Assembly (NCBI GenBank): GCA_025667525.1 | Contig: CM046876.1 | Span: 478,536,557-478,600,556, forward strand | Direction: 5' to 3' | DNA: 64,000 nucleotides | Source of the DNA: Glebionis coronaria | Lineage: Eukaryota; Streptophyta; Magnoliopsida; Asterales; Asteraceae | Shown here: positions 54,718 to 64,000 of the stretch, one piece after another | Layout: each line of letters opens with the position of its first letter | Numbering within the stretch: the stretch's first letter is position 1 | Notes under the pieces: generated by a model | Database searches by the model: none | The model's input: only the letters and a program-made list of their open reading frames with translations | Told to the model about the DNA's origin: nothing | Made by a program: the position numbers and the translations under genes

Positions 54718-56402
54718 TGATAGGTGTGAAAACACCCATCTTTTTACCACTTAATTATAATGAAAACGAGACCATAACGTATATTTTATGACGTAAATGT
54801 CGGAATTATGCGTGGTTTGTGTTTTTATTGTGTTTTAGGACCAAAAGATGAAAAAGGAAGAAAACACGGGCTTTCACGGGCTTTTATCGAAGAAAAAGAC
54901 AAAAGACGAAGTCAAAAGATCAAGTGTGCAAAAGAACGGAAGTCCAAGGCCTATTCTGAAGATTTATCGAAGAAAAAGTCTAAAGACGGAAGTTTAATAA
55001 AGCCGAAAAACTCAAGTCTAATTTATGAAGAAATCACAAGACGAGTTTAAACTAATCCCGAGACAAAGTCGAAAAAGTCGAAGAACTTAGAAGACGAAAA
55101 GGCGAGAAAGAAAGAAAGAAAGGAGGAAGTCACCAACCACTCTCGTCTCCTATAAATACCACCCTCATTTGTTAGGAAAGGGTTGGTTAGTTTTAGGAGT
55201 AGAATAGGAGTAGTGTAGATTTATGCTTTCTCTCTCTAAATTTATGCTTTCTCTCTCAAGATTTAATAGGTAAGATTTAATTTTCATGTTTTTAATTGTT
55301 GAATCATTTACTTTTTAATCAAGCTTTTAATTCATCTCCTTCTTCCTTTCTATGGTTTAATCTTTACTTTGTTATTGGTTGTGTTCTTGAGTTTTCATAG
55401 TTTTAATCAAGTGGGTTTTGATTATTTTGGTTATTATTGTTAGTTTTAGTGATTTGTTTTGATTGATTATTGTTACTTTATCATTAGTAGATGTTTATTC
55501 GATAGTTGGTTTAATCTTTTGGTTGATTTGGTTAGTTTTGATTAAGATTCGTCTTGTTTTTAGTTTCCCTTGTTCTTCGTATCATCTTTCTATTCCCCAG
55601 ATTCCGAACCAGTTTTTTTATTCCGGATGAACATAACATTCAGAATAAAGATTTATTCCGGATGAAGGTGTTAGTTAAATTATTCCGGATGAGCTTATAT
55701 TCCGGATGAGCCTTTTGTTTTGAATATTCCGAATCAGCTTCTTATTCCGCATGAACCTATTTTTTCGAGTCAAGCATTTTTCTGAATAAGTCACTTTTTC
55801 CGAATGAAGGATTTTTATTCCGAGTAAAGCATTTTTCAGAATTAAAACATTTTTTTCGAATGAACCAACATTCTGGATCAAGCAATTTATTCCGAGTCAG
55901 CTTGTTATTCCGGATCAGTGATTATTCCGCATGAAGGGTTTATTCCGGACGAACCCTTTATTCCGGATGAAGCTTTATTCCGGATGAATGATTTTATTCC
56001 GGATGAACATTTTTCTGAATGAGCTTGTATTCCGGATGAGTAGTTTTTCTTGGATTTGTAATTTTTGTATTTTCTATTTTTTAGAAAAGTGACAGTTTTC
56101 TGGTGATTATTTTTAGCTTATTTTTATTACTTCGCGCATTTTATTTTTCAGTCTTTAATTAATTTTGTCTTTTAGTTTTATTTTTATTTATTGTTTCGCT
56201 TTAAGTTACGTTTAAATATTTGTTTTTCCCCTTATTATTTATCTTTGGTTTATTTTTACTTTGCTTCGCATTTACCCTTTTAGTAGAATAGAAAACCAAC
56301 TTCCCTTTTCGTTACCAAGAACGACTGAGCCACACTTAAACCTTAATCAATTCGAGGAGATCGGTTTAACGAACTTTCATACTTAGCAAAATCTTGTTAT
56401 CA
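54718..56402 (+). repeat. Element F 3' LTR
   Basis: 1685 bp, ending CTTGTTATCA, followed by the second CTTAA. Confidence 0.94.
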
Positions 56403-56787
56403 CTTAACTTCTTTGTTCTCTTAGAAACAAACCGCTCTTGCCATATCCACCACGGAAGCCGAGTATGTGAGTGTCAGTAAAGCTTGTCATCAAGCTCTAT
56501 GGATGAAGCAAGGGCTAGTTGATTACGGGATTACACTCGATGATGTTCCCATCATGTGTGATAATAAGGGTGCAATAGACCTTAGTAAGAATCTCGTGCA
56601 ACATTCGCGAACTAAGCACATAGAGAATCACCACCATTTCCATAGGGATAATGTTCAAAAAGGGAACATTTCTATTGAGAAGGTACCCTTGGTAGACAAC
56701 TTTGTCGATATCTTCATTAAGCCACTTAAGAGAGAACCTTTTAATTATTTGCACTTAGGTCTAGGATTAATGGAACATATTCCTTAA
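56403..56787 (+). pseudogene. Element E RNase H, downstream of F
   Basis: Continues the RNase H cut at 49375: KQTALAISTTEAEYVSVSKA (catalytic Glu) reads across 56430, then MCDNKGAIDLSKN (catalytic Asp), HSRTKHIENHHH, and ends LGLGLMEHIP at 56787. One TSD copy removed, the LFS/WFS-KQTA junction is that expected of copia RNase H. Confidence 0.88.
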
Positions 56788-58296
56788 TTATGCATGCTTG
56801 ATAGAGTCTTTTCTCTTTTAAGTCTTTTATTTTTTAGGAAAAAACTAGTGTTTTTGAATACTTTCTTTCTTGATTTCAAAACACCTCAAAATCTCTTCTC
56901 AATGATCGAGAAATGTTTTTCCATTGTTAGTTCAATCTAAAAATGTTTTTCATACGTTCTTGCTATTGCTATCGAACATACATAATCAATATGTATGGGT
57001 CACAAAATCATAGCTAGAACAACATTGAATTATGGAGGATTCATGGATTATCGAAAGTATGTCACGACTAACTGTCTAGATAATCGCACCTCCAACATCG
57101 ATTTTACTTTCAAACAATAGTATTTTGGTCAACTTCGTGTTTTTTTGGTTTTTGTGTGTTTCTTAGTATTTATTTTCTCTTTAGCATAACTTGGGATAAG
57201 TTAGACTAGAACCTTAGGATTTGTTAAATTGGATCAATTCCCTCATCATCAAAAACACACCCACTGACCACGGATCATTAATTGTCCGCGGTGCTCTATC
57301 TTTATAGAACCGTAGGCATAATTAATGAGCCACGGACAAGAGCTGTAAAATTCATGTTTTCTAAATCTCCTATATTGTTCCAACATTTTCAGGAATCTAA
57401 GTTTCGAACCTTTGACCACTCCCAAAATATCTTGTGCTTTCTCTACTTAACCCAAACACTTTTGCATCTCTTCCATACCAAAGAAAAATTGTCTTATTCA
57501 CAAAATGAAATCCTTGATTCTCCACCACTTTCTCCAATCTATTTTAACCCAAATTCACCAAAGAACACACCAAATCAAATCTCTTATCCTTCTAAGGAAA
57601 TTGATTTTAGAAACTCTTCTTTTCTACCACTACCTTTTTGTGTTCTTCCTCCATCACATGATAATGTCATGCATCATGAACATATTGTATTTGTTGTCAA
57701 TATCAGCATCTTGCCATGTCTCACATCTATGATGAGTTGAATTACATCAAACGTCTTCTAGTCAAGCCTCCTCTCAACTATGACTACAAGAACATCAACA
57801 AGCCTCCACCACCATATTCCGCTACTACATCGTCTTCTAATTAAGCAAGTGGCTTGCTTATTAATTGGACATCTAATTTAAGCAAATATTAGAATTCTAG
57901 TGTAACTAGGATTAAAATTATGCTTAAGTTTCATTCTTGTGTTTCATACATCTTTTTATGACTTCTATTTCCTTCTATCTTTTCATGTTTGTGTTTTAAC
58001 ATGATTTATATATTGATCTTGGATTTTATTTACTTTTGTGACCATTGCTATATATTGTTGGGTGGTTCTTTCTTTCTTCTAACCCTTCTATGTAGCTTGT
58101 CAACATAGCTCGATCTCTTGGTGCCCCAATCAAAAGGTAGTAAGCACCAAGGGGGAGCCTTAGCAAAGTCGTTTTGGTTTCTTCTTCAAAGTCTTGTCCT
58201 ACCTTTTTTGCTTCGACAAAGGGGGAGAAATGGAATAAACTCATCTTCAAAATCTTGTTTTTATACTTGATTGAGTTTATATGTTGTCGTAATAAA
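56788..58296 (+). other. Element E region after pol
   Basis: About 1.5 kb. SIRE elements often carry an env-like ORF here. The longest ORF (57282-57740, 152 residues, Phe/Leu/Pro-rich) has no signal or membrane pattern I can defend. A near-perfect inverted repeat GGATCATTAATT / AATTAATGAGCC lies at about 57263-57340. Purine blocks AAGGGGGAGAAA (58217) and AAGGGGGATAT (58299) precede the LTR. Confidence 0.5.
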
Positions 58297-58307
58297 AAGG
58301 GGGATAT

Positions 58308-58884
58308 TGGTAATGCAATGATGGCTAAAACGTTATTGGCTTTTTTAGGTCTCGGGTTGTTTTGATTACGAAAATATACAAAAATAAGTATAATCAACCT
58401 CTCAAGTGTATATTTGGATGTTGTGTATGTATTGTGGTTAATAATTAGGCCTTAAAGTATATTGGTGTAGATTGGTACAAGCTAAGATTAGTTCTCGACT
58501 TTTAGCTTAGAGTCGGAAATTGGTTAAGTGACATGTAAGGTTTCTCCACCTCAAGGAGCTTGTTGATTTGTGAACTCTCGAGTAAGGAGTACTCGAGGAG
58601 TGGAGTAGGAACGAAGAGTGAGCTTCGTTGCCGAACCACTATAAATTCTTGGTGTTTGGTTTGATATTTCATTTCCTTATCTCTTTACATTCGTTATTCA
58701 TTATTGCATATACTTTGTGATTATTAGTTTAGATATAGTATTACTTTTTAATATTTTGCATAAGAAGGTTTCACATAAATCACTTGAATCTAGATTTTAA
58801 AAAGGGGTTTTGAAAACCGATCTTAGGATCATTTTAACTAGAGAAACTAATCAACCCCCCTTCTAGTTTCTACACATTCTTAAG
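58308..58884 (+). repeat. Probable element E 3' LTR
   Basis: Follows the purine tract AAAAAGGGGGATAT. Starts TGGTAATGCAATG and probably ends near CCCCCTTCTAGTTTCTACACA, wording typical of SIRE LTR ends. The 5' LTR is outside the window, so the limits cannot be checked. Confidence 0.45.
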
Positions 58885-59408
58885 AAGTTTTGATCACTAA
58901 GAAACACAACTATAAGTGTTAACAAGTTTATTAAAACGAACCATGAATCAAACGAGTTGAAATTAGATTAAGTCTTGTAATGAGTGATTTAGTATAATGC
59001 TTGTTTTCTTTAACCAAAGTCTTGGTGAAGATTGAAGATTTTGAAAACAATAGATTGGATTAACAATCTAATATCATATTCATATGTTTACATAATCATA
59101 TGTGTACATGCCTATCACAATCATACCATATCGGATTCCTGAACTAGTCATTTACCAAATGTTACTTTTAATCATATTATTTCATCATAATTTACTTGCT
59201 TCTATTTGCTTTAAGATTGCTACACATTAACAATTATTGGATGATTTTGAATGATCATAGGTTTTCCAAGTCCTCGTGAATGATCTCGGTTTACCACAAA
59301 AAACTATACCACAACCGAAAGGGTCATACTTGCCGTGTGTTTTTAGTTGAATTTCGTGTTACAAATTTAAAACTTGCTCCGATCCATACTCCCACCGGAC
59401 ACGCATCA
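58885..59408 (+). repeat. Probable element H 5' LTR (left limit uncertain)
   Basis: Ends ...CACGCATCA six bases before a gypsy PBS. The left limit cannot be set because the 3' LTR is absent. A/T-rich, no ORF. Confidence 0.35.
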
Positions 59409-59414
59409 AGTATT

Positions 59415-59432
59415 TGGCGCTGCTTCTGGGGA
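59415..59432 (+). other. Primer binding site of H
   Basis: TGGCGCTGCTTCTGGGGA, a decayed tRNA-Asp type PBS. Confidence 0.75.
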
Positions 59433-59530
59433 TTTGAGTGTGTTCTTAGTTATATAATCGACCCTTTAATCATTCCTTTTTGTAGCATTTCGTGTTGCCA
59501 AAATCTAAAAAAAATAATTTGTTTCAGACT

Positions 59531-59683
59531 AGAGTAGTCGCCCGCCGTCCTCACTCAGAAAAACGCAGCCGGTCAACGGCTCCGAGCAGCTGTCGCCCGC
59601 CATCAAACAGAACATAGTAGCCGGTTAGCTGCCCAGAGCAGCCGTCGGTCGTCACTATCACCAGCCAGCAGCCACTGGCAGTT
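59531..59683 (+). repeat. GC-rich triplicate in H leader
   Basis: Three imperfect units of about 52 bp starting at 59531, 59584 and 59635, each beginning GAG[TC]AG.[TC]GTCG or close to it. Much richer in G+C than all surrounding sequence. Confidence 0.6.
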
Positions 59684-59801
59684 CCACTCAGAACCGACGA
59701 TGCCGCCCAGCTCCTCCACCAAACAAATATGTTCTTTGTTTATTTGTTTCATTCCTAGTTTGTTTATCCAAATAATTTTTCCAAAGTGTTTCAAGACTTG
59801 A

Positions 59802-61270
59802 ATGAACACCCGTTCTTCTGATCAAGATCCACTTAGTCCGTATTCTAATCCCGAACCTTTTATTCATCAATCTCGAAAGAAGAACCGAAGGAAACAACTA
59901 TTTGTTCCATTGGAGAACCGAATTCCAAGATTCGAAAACCCATCATTTGATAACCTCTTAGACACCTTTGTCGTGTACAACCCATTTAACGATCTACCAT
60001 TCCCAATGGCCGACGACCAATCCATGTGGGCCAACAACCAAATCGTAGCACCTACTCCTGGGGCCGTTATCGTTCCGGTTGAACTTAGAGATAACTTCGC
60101 CGTGAAAGAACATCACCTTTTAATGATCAAATACCGCCAATTTGACGGTCATGCGTAGGTCGATAATTACCGAATTTGTCAAAGTATGTGGCATGTTTCG
60201 ATATGGAGCCGACGTCGATGTGGACTCTAATAAGGTCAAGCTTTTCCATCATCTCTATCCGGAGATGTAGTAGTATGGTATAACGAGATGACTTCCGGTA
60301 CCATCGAAACATGGGAATAAATGAGAACCGCTTTTTTTAGCTGTTTCTTTCCACCCGCTATGTACGAGAGACTCATGGGAGAAATCTGTGGTTTCGCCCA
60401 AAATTCCACCGAATCTCTCGTTGATGCATGGAACCGAATGAAAGACCTACTTCGTAGTTGTCATGGACATGGTTTAGGAAAAAGAACCATAATCCAAATC
60501 TTTTACCATGGCCTCAATGAACCAACGCAAGAAATCCTTGACGCCGAAGGAATTTTTCTCTATAAGACCCCTAACGAGGCATACAAATGCTCGAGGACCA
60601 AGTCCTCTTGAAACTTGATTTGTCTAGAGATTCCAACACCGAACCTTTCAAGAAAACTGTTGCTTTCTCAGAAAGTAGCAAAAACTCCAAACTCATGGAA
60701 AAGATGGAAGCTCTTACAACCAAACTCGACTCACAATACAAAAATATCAAACACTAAATGAAAGAAATATGAGACGAATGCAACAATCGTAGAGGCACCC
60801 ACCCATCTTTGGAATGTGATGAAAAACCGATGGGAGGACCTAAACAAGAAGCAAATTACGTCTAAGGCGGATACTGTCGAGATGGTTATCGGGGTAATTA
60901 CTATGATAGAAATCCTGGTACTTGGTGTCAATATCCGAAAGACAAAAATCGTGCCTCACAACCTCGTGAGAACGATGAATCCACTCCATCAAACGAAAAG
61001 AAACCCAAAGAATCAAGCTTAGATAATACTTTGCGAGAATTCATCACATCTCAAACAGCTACAAATACCTTTGTCAAAAACCAATTCTTCGATTTCGAGA
61101 CAAGTGTGGAAAGAGGACAAAGGAATCAAACCGCTTCTATCCACGATCTCGATACCAAGTTTGGTCGATTTTACGATCACCAAGTGGTTCGCTTCCGAGA
61201 AACACTTAACCAAACCCAAAACCATCTGGATCTTACTATAGACCACCCGCCCACCCGCCGCCCGTAATGA
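59802..61270 (+). pseudogene. Element H gag
   Basis: Starts at ATG 59802 (MNTRSSDQDPLSPYSNPEP). Blocks: SMWANNQIVAPTPGAVIVP, a capsid part at 60321-60611 (FFPPAMYERLMGEICGFAQN, IIQIFYHGLNEPTQEIL), and a zinc knuckle near 60776 reading CNNRRGTHPSLEC, where the second Cys is Arg. Then 61031-61267 (FVKNQFFDFETSVERGQ). Stops at 60158, 60318 and others, plus frameshifts near 60250 and 60590. Confidence 0.82.
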
Positions 61271-62040
61271 GCATGTGAATGCCTTATTCAAACGTAGTGG
61301 GAGAAGTTATGATCCACCACCTAACCCAAACACCAAGATTACCACTTTCGTTGATGAAAGTGACGATGAAGCCGAGAAGGACGATGTCGTATCTCCTTCA
61401 AAATCCAAACCCAAACAAACCACACCAACACCACTAAAGGCGTATACACCAAAAATTCCCTATCCTTAATGCCTACGCAAAGAAAAGATGGAGGATCGTA
61501 ATGCCAAATTCTTAGATATGCTTAAAGAGGTTAAGATCAACGTACTCCTTGTTGATATCTTAACTGGCATACCCAACTATGGGAAATTTCTTAAAGATCT
61601 TGTGAGAAATAATAGAAAGATGGAGCAAATCTGTGTTGCCATTCTAAGCGAAAAATGTTCCGCCATTGTGCAAAACAAACTTCCAGCAAAGCTCGGAAAT
61701 CTAAGAAGCTTTCTTATCCCATGCACCTTAGCCAACAATGTTGAATGTCACGCTTTGGCCGATCTAGGAGCGAGTATCAATCTTAGTTGGTACTCGTTGT
61801 ACACATCTCTCTCAAACACTATCTTAAAACCAACAAGGATGAGTATATGGTTAGCCATCCATACTTACCAATATCCTGTTGGGGTATCTGAGAACATGCT
61901 CGTCTAAGTTGGTAAGTTCATATTTCATGCCGACTTCGTAATCCTTGAAATGGAGGAAGACCGACAAGTCCCTATTATTTTAGGAAGACTATTCTTACGC
62001 ACCGTCGATGCTATCATCCATGTGAAAAACAAAGAACTGA
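61271..62040 (+). pseudogene. Element H aspartic protease
   Basis: Open at 61488-61907. The active site is DLG in HALADLGASINLSWYSLY near 61759. A stop at 61905 precedes HADFVILEMEEDRQVPIILGRLFL, the C-terminal ILGR motif. Same protease family as in G. Confidence 0.85.
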
Positions 62041-63227
62041 ACCTTGGAATTAGTGATGATAGAGTCACATTATTGATCGAAAAAGCTATGAAACATTCTC
62101 ATTCTAATGATGACACATGTTTCTACGTGGATGTTATCAATGATGTCACAGAAGAAGAGGTGGATGCATTGATTGATGACAATGAACCATTCAAAACGAC
62201 TTCCCAAAAGATTAATGATGCCGATCTTGATCAAGAATTTGCGGAATTCATGGTCGTCGATTATGAGGATATTTCCGAAGAAGAAGAGAACACGAACTTC
62301 GAAGCCTTACCTTCCGAAGATCACTTTCAAGTCAAGAAATCGATTCAAGAACCATCGACGGATCTTGAGTTGAAACCTCTTCCTGACCATCTCGAGTATG
62401 CTTTTCTAGAAAAGGATTCACTCCTTCCAATGATCATATCTGCTTTACTAGAGGAAGATGAGAAGAAAAGTCTTGTTTCTATGCTCTAAAACCATAAGGA
62501 AACGTTTGCTTGGAAAACATCCGATATTCCGTGTATTAGCCCAAACTTTTACAAACACGAAATCAATTTCGAGGATGATTCCAAACTCGATATTCAAAGG
62601 CAACGTCGATTAAACCCACACATGAATGAAGTTGTCAAGAAATAATTATAAAATTCTTGATGCCGGATTCATATATCCTATAGAAGACGACTCTTGGGTT
62701 AGTCTCGTCCATTGCGTTCCTAAGAAAGGAGGAATGACCGTTGTGACAAAAGAAAATAACTAACTTGTTCCTACAAGAACCGTCACCGGTTCGCGGGTGT
62801 GTATTGATTACCGCAAATTGAATGATGCAACACGAAAAGACCATTTTTCTCTATCATTCATTAACCAAATATTGGAAAGACTTACGGGGAACAAATTCTT
62901 TTGTTTTCTCGATGGTTTTTCTGGCTATTTCTAAATACCTATCTAACTGTCCGATTAAGAGAAGACCATATTTACATGTCCTTTTGGAACCTTTGATTAT
63001 ATGCGTATACCTTTTGTTCTTTGCAATGCACCTATGACTTTTCAATGGTGTATGATCGCCATCTTTCAAGACATTCTTGAAGTATCCACGGAAGTTTTCA
63101 TGAATGATTTCTCTGTCTTTGGAAACTCATTCAAGTCTTGCCTTTTCAATCTAGAGCATATGCTCATCCGATGTAAACAAGCTCATCTTTTAGTCAATTA
63201 GGAGAAATGTCACTTCATGGTGACTGA
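62041..63227 (+). pseudogene. Element H reverse transcriptase, truncated
   Basis: The PR-RT linker and RT start are open at 61950-62489 (LKPLPDHLEYAFLEKDS). Then in broken frames come HNKETFAWKTSDI-type wording, QRRLNPHMNEVVKK, VHCVPKKGG (near 62710) and DYRKLNDATRKDH (near 62810). The catalytic box near 63093 reads FMND instead of FMDD, so it is inactive. It ends at EKCHFMV near 63222, where foreign sequence begins. Confidence 0.83.
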
Positions 63228-63925
63228 TGTTCGTTTCGCAAGTCTTAAATTTATAACAAGGTTTAGACAAAACAAGGGATAGAATACAAACACGAGTAAG
63301 TATACCCTTTCGTTCGTATTATAGCTTTGTAGTGGTAAGACGGGATCGTTCGCTAGGACTTAGTTTCGTTTTGGTAATCAATATAATAATTGAAGAAAGA
63401 AATGATTGAATAAGTAATAATAATAACAAGTATGACTAATATGTGATAGTTGATATAAGTTTGTGATGATGATAATAATGACCGAGATATGTTTATGTAG
63501 GTAAAGAGTGATAATCCTTTTTCGTCAAAATGACATTTACACAATTCACTTTGGTGTGAATCTAGACTTATGTTTGATTAAGCGACTAAGCTTAAAACAA
63601 GTTTCCAACGTGTTCAATATTTTATCGAAGTTTCTAAGCGGATCTCTCTAACCAATGATTCAAAACCATAGACAAGTTCTTAAAAACTTATTATAACAAC
63701 TTGAGTCTCTCGACGTCAAATTATCGTAACAAATCAACTTAAGATAAAATATGGCGATAGAACTAGGTGGCAAAATAGTTCTACAACATTAGCTTGAAAT
63801 CAATTATAAAGGATCATCATATCATAGCATCATCACTAGTTATAGTCACATACCCATATAGTCACAAATAGCTTAGCCTAACATAGTAATCAAAGTAACA
63901 AATGGAAAAGAGTAAGAGAACATCA
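63228..63925. other. Unresolved insertion, possibly a gypsy LTR
   Basis: A/T-rich, no ORF. Could run from TGTTCG to CATCA, which would suit a solo LTR read on the minus strand (TGATGTTC...). The flanking pentamers do not match, so no duplication supports this. Confidence 0.3.
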
Positions 63926-63978
63926 TACTCCTTGTTTCGTTTAAGCTTAGATCTTTGAGCCTTAGTAGTGACGCTTAC
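63926..63978 (-). pseudogene. Fragment of copia gag-pol linker (C family)
   Basis: 53 bp about 90% identical to 27830-27880 in the C linker, around AAGCTTAGATCTTTGAGCC. A TGTTGGGCC sequence that may start another LTR follows at 63979. Confidence 0.55.
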
Positions 63979-64000
63979 TGTTGGGCCAATTTAGAGCCTA

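Larger units (their letters stand above)
49376..56402 (+). mobile_element. Element F: non-autonomous gypsy-type LTR retrotransposon
   Basis: LTRs 49376-51058 (1683 bp) and 54718-56402 (1685 bp), TGATAGG...GTTATCA, perfect CTTAA duplication. PBS TGGCGCTGCTGCCGGCTC (gypsy tRNA-Asp type). The 3.66-kb interior holds one Cys-rich acidic ORF and a 3' region homologous to element G, with PPT AAGTGTAGGGGATT. No protease, RT, RNase H or integrase. It must be moved by a partner, plausibly of G type. Confidence 0.93.
47726..58884 (+). mobile_element. Element E: SIRE-like Ty1/copia, 3' half, interrupted by F
   Basis: Starts inside integrase at the D junction. The 5' half lies beyond the left edge, since D and everything nested in it are inserted here. 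It runs through RT, then RNase H split by F at 49375/56403, a 1.5-kb region, PPT AAAAAGGGGGATAT and a probable 3' LTR. The RNase H wording (HSRTKHIENHHHFHRDNVQKG, IKPLKREPFNYLHLGLG) is typical of the SIRE/Maximus lineage. Many stops. Confidence 0.85.
58885..63227 (+). mobile_element. Element H: decayed Ty3/gypsy (OTA clade), 5' part
   Basis: PBS 59415-59432, GC-rich leader, gag 59802-61270, protease about 61490-62030 and RT about 62380-63220, all on the plus strand with many stops. RNase H, integrase and 3' LTR are missing; the sequence changes near 63228. A different family from G, since the gag start is unrelated in wording. Confidence 0.85.

Noticed and set aside
57282..57740. 152-codon ORF after pol of E as an envelope-like gene
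   Set aside because: No signal peptide, clear transmembrane segment or coiled coil, and no wording I know from SIRE env-like proteins. Position alone is not enough.
63228..63925. Solo gypsy LTR inserted in H
   Set aside because: Flanks (ACTGA and TACTC) do not match, and different sequences lie on the two sides, so a simple solo-LTR insertion is not supported.

Overview
The window is plant nuclear DNA made entirely of LTR retrotransposons; I found no host gene, tRNA, rRNA or CRISPR. The gag, pol and linker families (the long copia gag-linker with WKPTGK / WRPTGRTFTIVGN motifs, and the Cys-rich CGGPH protein of element F) are ones I remember from Asteraceae genomes, so a daisy-family plant is likely. 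That is recollection, not a search result.

The main structure is a Russian doll of six LTR elements. From outside in: E (Ty1/copia, SIRE-like, +) contains D (copia, -), which contains G (Ty3/gypsy, -, LTRs of about 3.76 kb), which contains A (copia, -), which contains B (gag-only copia-type, +), which contains C (copia, -, nearly complete). Positions: C 20525-32804; B 18782-35338; A 9284-37825; G from the left edge to 43910; D 43911-47725, its other end beyond the left edge; E 47726-58884, its 5' half beyond the left edge. Exact 5-bp target-site duplications support C (CCATG), B (TTTCC) and A (ATTTC). Each host element resumes its own reading after the insert. Element F (gypsy-type, non-autonomous, +, 49376-56402, TSD CTTAA) sits separately inside the RNase H region of E. 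Right of E lies H, a decayed gypsy element (+, about 58885-63227), and then a chimeric tail reaching the right edge.

A, C and D are related copia families. They have short LTRs (300-389 bp), a TATA box flanked on both sides by palindromes, and long leaders packed with short repeated motifs. Their gag is followed by a long coiled-coil and zinc-finger linker before protease-integrase-RT-RNase H. A and C also have an untranslated 3' region of 2.6-2.9 kb. G is the autonomous-type gypsy. F lacks pol but carries a Cys-rich acidic ORF and a 3' region homologous to that of G, which suggests that a G-like element could mobilise it.

The strongest unexplained signal is that the transcribed leaders of A, C, D and F all carry dense arrays of one short sense-strand motif, ATTCCGA or a close variant, although they belong to two superfamilies. 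The leaders of G and H carry arrays of other motifs. B carries a 21-bp repeat both in its coding part and in its U3.
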